Under the pieces are notes generated by a model. The model saw only the letters and a program-made list of their open reading frames with translations, searched no databases and was not told where the DNA came from. Position numbers and translations under genes: made by a program. From assembly GCA_018665005.1 (NCBI GenBank), contig JABJEE010000287.1, positions 1 through 11,263 of the forward strand: 11,263 nt of DNA, read 5' to 3'. The stretch is from Flavobacteriales bacterium. GTDB taxonomy: Bacteria > Bacteroidota > Bacteroidia > Flavobacteriales_D > Crocinitomicaceae. Within the stretch, counting starts at the first letter, position 1. Each line of letters begins with the position of its first letter. Below, one piece after another: positions 1-6,898 of the stretch.

Positions 1-2
1 CG

Positions 3-1202
3 CTGGATAAAGCGACTGCCTACGCTGTTTTTGATGGACATACCGCAAATGATAAAACACCTTATGCCTATAAAACATCAGATTATGGAAAAACATGGCA
101 AAGTATAATCACAGGAGGTGTCGAAGGTGTGGTTAGAAACATTCAGGTTGATTATGAAAATCCAGATTTATTATTTTTAGGCACCGAGCTTGGACTTTAC
201 ATCACTATGAATGGTGGAATTCAATGGTATAAATTCACCAATAATGTACCTGCAGTTGCCATTCATCATATGGACCTGCATAAAGAAAGTAATGATCTCG
301 TAATGGGAACACACGGCCGTGGAATTATCATCATAGATGATATTTCTCCTTTAAGAGAAATCAATGAAGAAACACTTCAAGAAAAACTACATTTCTTTTC
401 CAACAAACCTGTTGTTATGGATGACAATCAAACCTTTAGTGGTTCTTTTGGTGGTGAGACTCAATTTGTAGGTAGCAATGAATCGACTTCAGCTCAAATC
501 AAATACAGTCTTAAGAAGCGCCATACATTCGGTAAAATGACCATGCTCGTTTTAAATGATAAAGGAGATACCATATCTGAACTTGGACCCGGTAAAACCA
601 AAGGAATAAATATTGTAAATTGGAATTATAGTATGAAGCAACCCAAAATAGCAAAAGGAAAAACTTTTTCCTTTGGGGGTTTTACTACTCCCCGACTTCC
701 CGCTGGAAAATACACGATAAGGATTAAAAAAGGTAAAGACACTTTCGAACATACCATTGAACTCATTTATGATCCAAAAAGTACAATCCCTTTATCAGCA
801 AGAGAGCGCAAGAGAGAAACCGTTATGGAACTCTATAATATGTGTGAATCATTGGCTTATGACGTCTATTGTGTCGATGCATATTTAGAATATGCAAATA
901 CAGCGAAAAACAAAAAACTTTCTGCGAAACTCAATACACTTAAAGAGAAAATGGTCATCACCACGGGCGACAATTATGTAGGCTCAGCGGAACCACAATT
1001 AAGAGAAAAAATGACGAATATATTTTCACGTATTGAGAACAACCCTGGCGCACCAACTAACACAGAACTCGAAAACCTAAGTCAGGTAAGAAAACGGTAT
1101 GAATCCGCAAAATTAGAGCTCTCTAAATTGGAAAAAAAGTACAAACTAGTAAAGCGTGTTGAAATTAAGAAAAAAACAGCCTTTTTAGCCGCGGATAAAT
1201 AA
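3..1202 (+). CDS. Asp-box/sortilin (VPS10)-like beta-propeller protein, C-terminal part (5' truncated)
   Basis: The reading frame is open from the left edge, so the 399 residues seen are only the C-terminal portion of a larger protein; family members are often 900-1100 residues. Residues 25-32 form an Asp-box (TSDYGKTW), the hairpin motif of BNR/sortilin propellers. They are followed by a typical last blade, with LLFLGTELGLY near residues 56-66 and GTHGRGIIIIDD at about 102-113, as in the proteins annotated as VPS10/'glycosyl hydrolase, BNR repeat'. After the propeller, residues about 180-265 resemble an FlgD-like Ig-type beta domain (LPAGKYTIRI). The end is a Lys/Glu-rich helical tail. A GTG at 129 is only an internal codon, because homologous sequence continues upstream of it. 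Family members are usually exported and their substrates are mostly unknown; despite the usual label, no glycosidase residues can be pointed to here. The family call is firm and the function is not. Confidence 0.85.
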   Translation: MDKATAYAVFDGHTANDKTPYAYKTSDYGKTWQSIITGGVEGVVRNIQVDYENPDLLFLGTELGLYITMNGGIQWYKFTNNVPAVAIHHMDLHKESNDLVMGTHGRGIIIIDDISPLREINEETLQEKLHFFSNKPVVMDDNQTFSGSFGGETQFVGSNESTSAQIKYSLKKRHTFGKMTMLVLNDKGDTISELGPGKTKGINIVNWNYSMKQPKIAKGKTFSFGGFTTPRLPAGKYTIRIKKGKDTFEHTIELIYDPKSTIPLSARERKRETVMELYNMCESLAYDVYCVDAYLEYANTAKNKKLSAKLNTLKEKMVITTGDNYVGSAEPQLREKMTNIFSRIENNPGAPTNTELENLSQVRKRYESAKLELSKLEKKYKLVKRVEIKKKTAFLAADK

Positions 1203-1230
1203 GAAGAAAATAAGATATTGGTCAAAAAGA

Positions 1231-1258
1231 AAAGCGAGCCGTTTGGTTCGCTTTTTTT
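1231..1258 (+). terminator. Rho-independent terminator, possibly bidirectional
   Basis: Arm 1231-1240 (AAAGCGAGCC) pairs with 1245-1254 (GGTTCGCTTT) through ten pairs including one G-U, with loop GTTT. A run of seven T follows at 1252-1258. It lies 29 bases after the stop of the Asp-box gene. Read on the minus strand, the same hairpin is followed by TTTTCTTTTT, so it could also end transcripts from the facing DoxX-like genes. Confidence 0.85.
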
Positions 1259-1396
1259 ATTTATTGAAAAGAAAGTGAAAAAACAAAGAAAAAGTATTTC
1301 ATGGGTTCTTGTGTTAGGTAATCAATGAACAATTTGAATACGAACAAGTTAGCCAATTTTTAGTTTTGGAAAATGTCATTTAAAAAAATAGTGTTT

Positions 1397-1417
1397 GTAC
1401 TGATTTCAAAACAGTAC
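1397..1417. repeat. Perfect 6-bp inverted repeat downstream of the DoxX-like pair
   Basis: GTACTG (1397-1402) and CAGTAC (1412-1417) are separated by nine bases. GTTT and AAAC flank the arms and could extend the stem across a two-base bulge. On the minus strand it lies 23 bases past the stop of the 1440-1778 gene and is followed after eight bases by seven T, so it could be a weak terminator. The rest of the 1203-1439 gap, apart from the terminator at 1231-1258, shows nothing recognisable. Confidence 0.3.
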
Positions 1418-1439
1418 TTAAACATACATTTTTGAGAAC

Positions 1440-1778
1440 TTATTGAATTGAGACAATAAAAATATATAGATTCAAAATCAAATAGAATAGAGCTGGTAAG
1501 GAAACCCACAAGCTATCTTTAGACCTCATACGGACGAGTAAGCCACAAAACATGAGTAAGGCAAGACAAAAAGATGACAATACCAGTAAGGGATTAAAAA
1601 ACAAACCTAGAAAGATACCAGAAGCCCCTAAGAACTGACTTATTACGATAACACGTCCTAGGTTCTCCATTCCCAACCTACTCAATTCATCTCTCATTCT
1701 CGGAGAAATGAGGTAATAAAAGGAGTAAGCAAAAAAGGAAAAACCAGAGACTAGAATACAGATTTTATAAAAATCCAT
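1440..1778 (-). CDS. Small DoxX-like four-helix membrane protein (copy B)
   Basis: This 112-residue protein has four hydrophobic segments at about residues 5-25, 42-62, 64-84 and 91-111. The stretch after helix 1 (ELSRLGMENLGR) and the following helices match the layout of the DoxX-like superfamily: a short amphipathic loop with a conserved Gly and Arg, then three helices. Known DoxX-like members are small inner-membrane proteins; some are linked to thiosulfate:quinone oxidoreductase or redox stress, but most have no known function. The ATG at 1778 is six bases after the stop of the upstream homologue, so the two genes are almost certainly co-transcribed. It aligns with that neighbour nearly without gaps over about 75 residues. 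No catalytic motif is visible. The membrane topology is clear, while the superfamily assignment rests on the pattern. Confidence 0.7.
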   Translation of the reverse strand: MDFYKICILVSGFSFFAYSFYYLISPRMRDELSRLGMENLGRVIVISQFLGASGIFLGLFFNPLLVLSSFCLALLMFCGLLVRMRSKDSLWVSLPALFYLILNLYIFIVSIQ

Positions 1779-1784
1779 CCAATA

Positions 1785-2123
1785 TTAATTCATAGAATCA
1801 ATGGCAATAATTGCACAGAGAATCAACAATATCAATGAGGGAAGATGCTTTATGAAAGTATTATTGATCTTAAAATGAAAACCTTGGGCTGCAATCATAA
1901 AACCTCCCATAAGCAGCGAAGAAAACAAAACCAGTGATGGAAACCAAATACCAGTAATCAACAAGGTTGCTAATGCAATCTTCGAAACTCCGACTACGTT
2001 TCGGGTCAAGTCATTTAACCCAAAGGATTTAAATTCGGTTATGACATTGTGGTACCTGAACGTCCATACATACATAACTGATAATGCTACGGCAACTTGA
2101 GCAACTATTGATAAATTTTCCAT
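1785..2123 (-). CDS. Small DoxX-like four-helix membrane protein (copy A)
   Basis: I chose the ATG at 2123, giving 112 residues, exactly the length of the downstream copy. The frame also opens at a GTG at 2156, but the eleven extra residues (rich in V, I and K) are not needed for the first helix. Hydrophobic segments lie at about residues 4-22, 41-60, 62-81 and 91-109. The loop after helix 1 (FKSFGLNDLTR) followed by three helices is DoxX-like. No Shine-Dalgarno site is evident; the leader is A/T-rich, as is usual in Bacteroidota. The gene lies 181 bases downstream of aconitase on the same strand, with no convincing terminator between them, so read-through is possible. Function is unknown; an integral inner-membrane role, perhaps as a heteromer with the partner gene, is inference. 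Confidence 0.7.
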   Translation of the reverse strand: MENLSIVAQVAVALSVMYVWTFRYHNVITEFKSFGLNDLTRNVVGVSKIALATLLITGIWFPSLVLFSSLLMGGFMIAAQGFHFKINNTFIKHLPSLILLILCAIIAIDSMN

Positions 2124-2304
2124 TTTTTTTGATTTAATTATAACTACAAACGCCACGGTAAAAGATCATGCTCGTATCATGCGTTATTGTTAATACAATT
2201 TGCCCGAAAATTTGTTCGCAATATATTGCAGATCAAAAAATTTTAGTTCACAAATCAATGACTCTAAACAAGAAACCAAAACCATTAAAAAACTCAGAAC
2301 AGGA

Positions 2305-4572
2305 CTATGACGCTTGTTGTTTGATTAAGTTAAGTGCAGAACCTGCATCAAACCATTCAATTTGAGAAGCATTATAGGTATGGTTTAAAGAAATGTTTTC
2401 TTTCGAACCATCAGCATGAACCAATTCTAAGGTTAAGGGATTGCCTGGTGCAAAATCTGACAAATCAGTGAAGTTGAATGTATCATCTTCTTGAATTTTA
2501 TCGTAATCACTTTCCACAGCAAACGTTAAACCGAGCATTCCTTGTTTTTTAAGATTGGTTTCGTGAATCCTCGCAAAAGATTTCACGATTACCGCGGCTA
2601 CTCCCAAATGTCTTGGCTCCATAGCTGCATGTTCTCTCGAAGACCCCTCACCATAGTTGTGGTCTCCCACAACAATTGTAGATATCCCTGCTGCTTTATA
2701 TGCCCTTTGTGTTGCGGGAACCGCTCCATAATCGCCAGTAAGCTGGTTTTTAACGGTATCTGTTTTCATATTGAAAGCATTTACTGCTCCAATCAAACAG
2801 TTATTTGAAATGTTATCCAGATGACCTCTGTAACGCAACCAAGGACCAGCCATTGAAATATGGTCGGTAGTACATTTTCCGTGTGCTTTTATCAAGAGTT
2901 TGGCATCCGTAATTCGATTTCCTAATGGAGTAAAAGGCGTCAATAATTGAAGGCGTTCAGAACTTTCTGAAACTACCACATTGACCCCTGAACCATCCGG
3001 TTCTGGTCCTTGAAAACCTGCATCTTCAACATCAAAACCTTTTGGAGGCAACTCAAAACCAACTGGCTCTTCTAGTCTAACCTCTTCCCCATTCTTGTTG
3101 GTTAAGGTATCTGTGGTTGGGTCAAAGTCCAATCTTCCTGAGATCGCTATCGCTGCAACCATTTCAGGTGATGTAACAAATGCATGTGTATTTGGATTTC
3201 CATCCGCACGTTTGGCAAAGTTTCTATTGAAAGAATGAACAATGGTGTTTTTCGGAGCATTTTTAGGATCACTATACCTACCCCACTGACCGATACATGG
3301 ACCACATGCATTGGTGAATATTTTTGCACCCAAATCTTCAAAGTTTTTTAATAGACCATCTCTATCTGCGGTATATCTGACTTGCTCTGAACCAGGGTTA
3401 ATTCCAAAATCTGCTTTTGCTTCTACCCCTTTCTCAAAGGCTTGCTTGGCAATAGAAGATGCTCTGGACAAATCTTCATATGAAGAATTGGTACATGAAC
3501 CGATAAGACCCCACTCCACATTTAAAGGCCATTCATTTTTGTTCGCTTTTTCTGTCATTTCAGCTCCTGCTCTAGTCGCTAAATCTGGAGAAAAAGGACC
3601 ATTGATGTGTGGTTTTAGCTCATCTAAATTAATTTCGAGAACCTCATCAAAATAAGCTTCTGGATTTGAATAAACTTCAGCATCACCTGTTAAGTGTTCT
3701 GCAATTCCGTTAGCCGCATCTGCAACATCGTCTCTTCCTGTTGAACGTAAATAACGTTCCATCGATTCATCATAACCAAATGTTGAAGTTGTTGCACCTA
3801 TCTCGGCACCCATATTACAAATGGTTCCCTTACCGGTACAAGACATGGATTTCGCACCATCTCCAAAGTATTCAACGATTGCTCCAGTTCCACCTTTAAC
3901 CGTAAGGATTCCGGCTACTTTCAGAATTACATCTTTTGGTGATGTCCAACCATTTAGTTTTCCCGTAAGTTTGATACCAATAAGTTTTGGGAATTTCAAC
4001 TCCCACGCCATTCCTGCCATTACATCAACAGCATCAGCCCCACCTACTCCAATGGCAACCATACCAAGACCTCCAGCATTTACAGTATGAGAATCTGTTC
4101 CAATCATCATACCTCCTGGAAAAGCATAATTCTCTAATACCACTTGATGAATGATTCCTGCTCCTGGCTTCCAAAAACCAATTCCATATTTATTTGATAC
4201 TGAATCTAAAAAGTTAAAAACCTCAGAAGATTGATTGATGGCATTTTGCAAATCATTATCCGCACCAACTTTAGCCTGAATCAAATGATCACAATGAACG
4301 GTTGTAGGAACAGCAACTTTTGTTTTCCCTGCCTGCATGAATTGTAACAAAGCCATTTGCGCAGTAGCATCCTGACAAGCAATTCGATCTGGTGCAAAGT
4401 CAACGTAAGATTTTCCTCTTGCATGAGCCGTTTTGGCATTACCATCCCACAAATGAGCGTAAAGAATTTTTTCCGCTAGTGTTAATGGCTTACCAACTAC
4501 TTTTCTTGCTGCTGCAATTCGTTCAGGGTACATTGCGTACACCTCTTTAATCATTTCAATATCAAATACCAT
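2305..4572 (-). CDS. acnA: Aconitate hydratase, mitochondrial type
   Basis: Aconitase interconverts citrate and isocitrate through cis-aconitate in the TCA cycle and acts in the cytoplasm with a [4Fe-4S] cluster. The 755 residues match the size of mature mitochondrial aconitase and of the mitochondrial-type enzyme known from Bacteroides. The cluster ligands are visible as Cys360 (GSCTNSSYED) and Cys423/Cys426 (ACGPCIGQW), each offset by two from the pig numbering. Substrate-site motifs are also intact: HCDH at 93-96, DSHT at 160-163, and the swivel-domain GEGSSREHAA at 641-650 with catalytic Ser644. Domains 1-3 cover about residues 1-490, followed by the linker and the C-terminal swivel domain. 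The ATG at 4572 begins MVFDIEMIKE; the stop is TAG. It diverges from the CoA transferase gene. The acnA symbol follows Bacteroides usage; the protein is not closely similar to E. coli AcnA or AcnB in architecture. Confidence 0.97.
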   Translation of the reverse strand: MVFDIEMIKEVYAMYPERIAAARKVVGKPLTLAEKILYAHLWDGNAKTAHARGKSYVDFAPDRIACQDATAQMALLQFMQAGKTKVAVPTTVHCDHLIQAKVGADNDLQNAINQSSEVFNFLDSVSNKYGIGFWKPGAGIIHQVVLENYAFPGGMMIGTDSHTVNAGGLGMVAIGVGGADAVDVMAGMAWELKFPKLIGIKLTGKLNGWTSPKDVILKVAGILTVKGGTGAIVEYFGDGAKSMSCTGKGTICNMGAEIGATTSTFGYDESMERYLRSTGRDDVADAANGIAEHLTGDAEVYSNPEAYFDEVLEINLDELKPHINGPFSPDLATRAGAEMTEKANKNEWPLNVEWGLIGSCTNSSYEDLSRASSIAKQAFEKGVEAKADFGINPGSEQVRYTADRDGLLKNFEDLGAKIFTNACGPCIGQWGRYSDPKNAPKNTIVHSFNRNFAKRADGNPNTHAFVTSPEMVAAIAISGRLDFDPTTDTLTNKNGEEVRLEEPVGFELPPKGFDVEDAGFQGPEPDGSGVNVVVSESSERLQLLTPFTPLGNRITDAKLLIKAHGKCTTDHISMAGPWLRYRGHLDNISNNCLIGAVNAFNMKTDTVKNQLTGDYGAVPATQRAYKAAGISTIVVGDHNYGEGSSREHAAMEPRHLGVAAVIVKSFARIHETNLKKQGMLGLTFAVESDYDKIQEDDTFNFTDLSDFAPGNPLTLELVHADGSKENISLNHTYNASQIEWFDAGSALNLIKQQAS

Positions 4573-4594
4573 TATTCTGTTTTTCGTTGAAACG

Positions 4595-4602
4595 CGAATT
4601 TA
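4595..4602 (-). promoter_or_regulatory. Candidate -7 element of the aconitase promoter
   Basis: On the minus strand the bases read TAAATTCG, seven of eight matching the Bacteroidota -7 consensus TAnnTTTG (n free). A CTTG 19 bases upstream could serve as the -33 element, whose consensus is TTTG. It sits 22 bases before the aconitase ATG, which would give a very short leader. This is pattern matching only. Confidence 0.3.
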
Positions 4603-4710
4603 AAGAAATTGAGTGAAGAATCAAGGACTCACAACAGCATTGTTCAAAAAAAGCAGTTGAAAAAGGAAAATGATCGAAAATGGCCCTCATATTTAATGAT
4701 TCTTATTCTT

Positions 4711-4718
4711 TACATTTG
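4711..4718 (+). promoter_or_regulatory. Candidate -7 element of the CoA transferase promoter
   Basis: TACATTTG is a full match to the Bacteroidota -7 consensus TAnnTTTG. Transcription would begin near 4723-4726 and give a leader of about 20 bases before the ATG at 4744. The upstream -33 box is imperfect: TTTA at 4692-4695, with 15 bases between it and the -7 element. This promoter would drive the CoA transferase gene and perhaps trmH and the THX gene after it. Confidence 0.5.
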
Positions 4719-4743
4719 CTTAACACGTAAGCCCATTTAATTA

Positions 4744-5805
4744 ATGAACCTAAATCAGATAAATGTTATTGACCTTTCCACAGTACTTGCTGGACCGTCA
4801 GTAGGTACTTTTTTGGCAGAGCTCGGTGCAAAAGTGACTAAAATAGAGCACCCTAAGCTTCCTGATGTTACCCGGTCATGGAAGCAAGAGTCTGAAGCAT
4901 CTACCAATACAACCTCAGCTTATTTCTCAAGTATTAATTACAAAAAGAGCTATCTTAAACTTGACCTTTCAGACGAAAAAGACCATCAAGAATTTATTGA
5001 TAAGATAAAAACAGCAGATGTTCTCATCTCAAATTTTAAAAAAGGTGACGATGTTAAATTAAATATCACTGATACAGCATTGAGAAAGGTCAATCCAAAA
5101 CTAATCATTGCCAAGATCACCGGTTTTGGACTAGAAAGTGACCGTGTTGCTTATGATTTAATTCTTCAGGCTGAAAGTGGCTTTATGTCCATAAATGGTG
5201 AAAAAAATGCGGGACCATTAAAAATGCCTGTGGCCTTAATTGATGTTCTTGCGGCACATCAGCTCAAAGAGGCGATTCTTTTAGCACTGCTTCACAGACA
5301 TACTGAAGGAGAAGCTAAAACGGTCCATGTCTCTCTCTATGATGCTGCGGTTTGCAGCTTAACAAATCAGGCAAGTAATTACTTAATGACAAAAAACTCA
5401 CCTGAAAGACTTGGCAATTTACATCCCAACATAGCCCCATACGGAGAAATCTTTAAAACAAAAAACGACAAACAAATTACATTTGCCATAGGAAGTGACA
5501 GGCATTTTATTGACCTCTGTACCACTCTAAAACTAGAAATCATGGACGACCCGCATTTTGCCACCAACCAGTTACGGGTTCAAAATAGAGAAAAACTCGA
5601 AACATTGATTCAACAAAAAGTGAAGCATTTAAATTCAGAACATCTTATGAATCAATTGCACCATTTAAACGTGCCCTGTGCTTTAATCAAAAATATTAAC
5701 GAAGTTTTAGATAGTAATATGTCCCAATATTTAATTCGTTCAGAGATTATTGATGGTGAACCAACCTCTAGAATAACCAGTATTGGATTTAATTGGACCG
5801 ATTGA
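4744..5805 (+). CDS. Class III CoA transferase (CaiB/BaiF family), substrate unknown
   Basis: Family III enzymes move coenzyme A between carboxylic acids through an aspartyl-CoA anhydride and work as interlocked dimers; alpha-methylacyl-CoA racemases share the fold. The N-terminal signature is present (VIDLSTVLAGPSVGTFLAELGAKVTKIE, residues 8-35), followed by YKKSYLKLDL at 66-75, which contacts CoA in relatives, and YDLILQAESGFMSING at 137-152. Asp167 in ALIDVLAAH aligns with the catalytic aspartate (Asp169 of formyl-CoA transferase). The middle domain has NIAPYGEIFKTK at 229-240. At 353 residues it is shorter than the usual 380-430, and the glycine-rich GxGQxGP loop is reduced to GFGLESDR (127-134). 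Neighbours give no pathway, so the substrate cannot be named. The stop is 22 bases before trmH, so co-transcription is likely. Confidence 0.88.
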   Translation: MNLNQINVIDLSTVLAGPSVGTFLAELGAKVTKIEHPKLPDVTRSWKQESEASTNTTSAYFSSINYKKSYLKLDLSDEKDHQEFIDKIKTADVLISNFKKGDDVKLNITDTALRKVNPKLIIAKITGFGLESDRVAYDLILQAESGFMSINGEKNAGPLKMPVALIDVLAAHQLKEAILLALLHRHTEGEAKTVHVSLYDAAVCSLTNQASNYLMTKNSPERLGNLHPNIAPYGEIFKTKNDKQITFAIGSDRHFIDLCTTLKLEIMDDPHFATNQLRVQNREKLETLIQQKVKHLNSEHLMNQLHHLNVPCALIKNINEVLDSNMSQYLIRSEIIDGEPTSRITSIGFNWTD

Positions 5806-5827
5806 ATTAAAATAAATACCTACAAGA

Positions 5828-6514
5828 ATGAACATGGACAAAATTGTATTAAGTGAATTAATAGAACTGCTTACTGAAAACAAAGCGACACTATTTGATA
5901 AAATTGCAGCAGAACGTACCAATCACATCAATGTTGTTGTAGAAAACTTATATCAAGCGCACAATGCTTCTGCTGTTTTAAGAACATGTGACTGTTATGG
6001 AATAAACAAAATGCACGTTATAGAAAATGTCAATAAATACAAGGTGAATAGTGATATTGCTCTAGGTGCAGGGAAATGGGTAGAAACTGAAACTCATGTT
6101 GAAGGTGAACAACCCACCTTAGAATGCATCAAAACCTTAAAACAAAGAGGATATAAAATCTTGGCAACGACTCCGCACACCGATGATTTTGATGTTTATA
6201 ATGTACCCATTAACGAACCCATGGCTGTATTTTTCGGGACTGAGATGAATGGACTGTCTGATGAAGTATTAAACGAAGCCGATTACAAAGTGAATATTCC
6301 GATGTACGGATTTACAGAAAGTTTTAATATCTCCGTTTCTGCTGCTATATTATTAAGTAGCTTAAGAAAAAGACTTGAATCATCGGAATTGAATTGGAAA
6401 CTGAATGAAGAAGAACAAATCAAATTAAAAATCGCTTGGTGCAAACGCACATTAATTAAGGGAGAACAAATTGAAAGAGAAGTTAGAAGAAGAATAATTG
6501 GAAAAGAATTGTAA
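5828..6514 (+). CDS. trmH: tRNA (guanosine(18)-2'-O)-methyltransferase, SPOUT family
   Basis: TrmH uses S-adenosylmethionine to methylate the 2'-OH of G18 in the D-loop of tRNA. The 228 residues equal the size of E. coli TrmH (229). All three SpoU motifs are present: motif 1 with Asn46 and Arg52 (HNASAVLRTCDCYGI), motif 2 at about 136-147 (FFGTEMNGLSDE) and motif 3 at about 157-173 (IPMYGFTESFNISVSAA), which form the trefoil-knot SAM site. The C-terminal basic helix (REVRRRIIGK) is as in TrmH rather than in the shorter TrmL. The start at 5828 gives MNMDKI; the second Met, two codons later, could also initiate. It follows the CoA transferase gene by 22 bases and precedes the THX gene by 35. 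TrmH is favoured over the rRNA enzyme RlmB because the N-terminal RlmB substrate-binding domain is absent. Confidence 0.92.
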   Translation: MNMDKIVLSELIELLTENKATLFDKIAAERTNHINVVVENLYQAHNASAVLRTCDCYGINKMHVIENVNKYKVNSDIALGAGKWVETETHVEGEQPTLECIKTLKQRGYKILATTPHTDDFDVYNVPINEPMAVFFGTEMNGLSDEVLNEADYKVNIPMYGFTESFNISVSAAILLSSLRKRLESSELNWKLNEEEQIKLKIAWCKRTLIKGEQIEREVRRRIIGKEL

Positions 6515-6518
6515 ATTT

Positions 6519-6570
6519 GGAGACAGAAAATTAATAAAAAAGTATAATCATGGGAAAAGGAGACAGAAAA
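6519..6570 (+). repeat. 12-bp direct repeat spanning the THX start region
   Basis: GGAGACAGAAAA occurs at 6519-6530 in the leader and again at 6559-6570 inside the coding region, where it encodes Gly-Asp-Arg-Lys of the conserved THX N-terminus. The copies are exact and 40 bases apart, flanking the ATG at 6550. It may be a chance purine-rich match, a small duplication, or a mimic used in autoregulation. Confidence 0.6.
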
Positions 6571-6798
6571 ACTGCTAAAGGAAAAAGAACAATTGGCTCT
6601 TATGGAGTTTCAAGAAAAAGAAAGGAAAGCGTAAAATTTGTTGCCAAACCCAAAAAGAAAAAAGCTGCTCCCAAGAAAACAGAAGAAGCGGCTGAAAAAC
6701 CAGTAGCAAAAAAAGCAGCTCCTGCAAAAAAGAAAGCTACAGCAACCAAGAAGAAAGCTCCTGCTGCGACTAAAAAAGCGGCTGAAAAGAAAGACTAA
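6550..6798 (+). CDS. THX-type 30S ribosomal protein with Lys/Ala-rich histone-H1-like tail
   Basis: The first 26 residues (MGKGDRKTAKGKRTIGSYGV onward) match the Bacteroidota group of THX proteins, whose namesake is a tiny basic peptide in the head of the Thermus small ribosomal subunit that stabilises folded 16S rRNA. Residues from about 31 onward form a disordered tail made almost only of Lys, Ala, Pro, Thr and Glu, with repeated AAPKK/AAPAKKK/KAPAATKK blocks like eukaryotic histone H1 tails. At 82 residues it is much longer than the Thermus peptide. The tail could bind rRNA or DNA non-specifically. The gene follows trmH by 35 bases, consistent with a translation-linked operon. If the THX match were wrong, a small nucleoid-associated H1-like protein would be the alternative. 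The head motif is clear; the role of the tail is inference. Confidence 0.82.
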   Translation: MGKGDRKTAKGKRTIGSYGVSRKRKESVKFVAKPKKKKAAPKKTEEAAEKPVAKKAAPAKKKATATKKKAPAATKKAAEKKD

Positions 6799-6867
6799 AA
6801 GTTCAAAAACAGTTTTTTTTTAACATTTGGATTAAATTTTCAAAAATTTTAACCTACACGTTAAATA

Positions 6868-6890
6868 GTTTTTAGACTTTTGCTAAAAAC
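6868..6890 (+). promoter_or_regulatory. Perfect 8-bp inverted repeat just upstream of serC
   Basis: GTTTTTAG (6868-6875) and CTAAAAAC (6883-6890) are exact reverse complements around a seven-base loop. The repeat ends eight bases before the serC ATG. Bases 6875-6882 (GACTTTTG) match the -7 consensus at all fixed positions except the first, so the repeat may frame the promoter as an operator, or form a leader hairpin over the ribosome-loading site. The 6799-6898 gap otherwise holds only A/T-rich sequence without a convincing terminator. Confidence 0.4.
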
Positions 6891-6898
6891 ATATTTAC

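Noticed and set aside
2124..2156. GTG-initiated extension of the upstream DoxX-like protein
   Set aside because: The ATG at 2123 gives a protein equal in length to its paralogue, and the extension adds only a short V/I/K-rich stretch.
2168..2365. Plus-strand open frame of 65 codons overlapping the end of the aconitase gene
   Set aside because: It runs antisense into the aconitase C-terminus, has no recognisable domain or signal, and its first part is ordinary intergenic DNA.
3311..4090. Two plus-strand open frames of 114 and 89 codons inside aconitase
   Set aside because: They lie wholly opposite highly conserved aconitase coding sequence and look like antisense shadows.
6800..6826. Possible terminator after the THX gene
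   Set aside because: The only pairing is an A/T stem with almost no loop, so no stable hairpin is supported.
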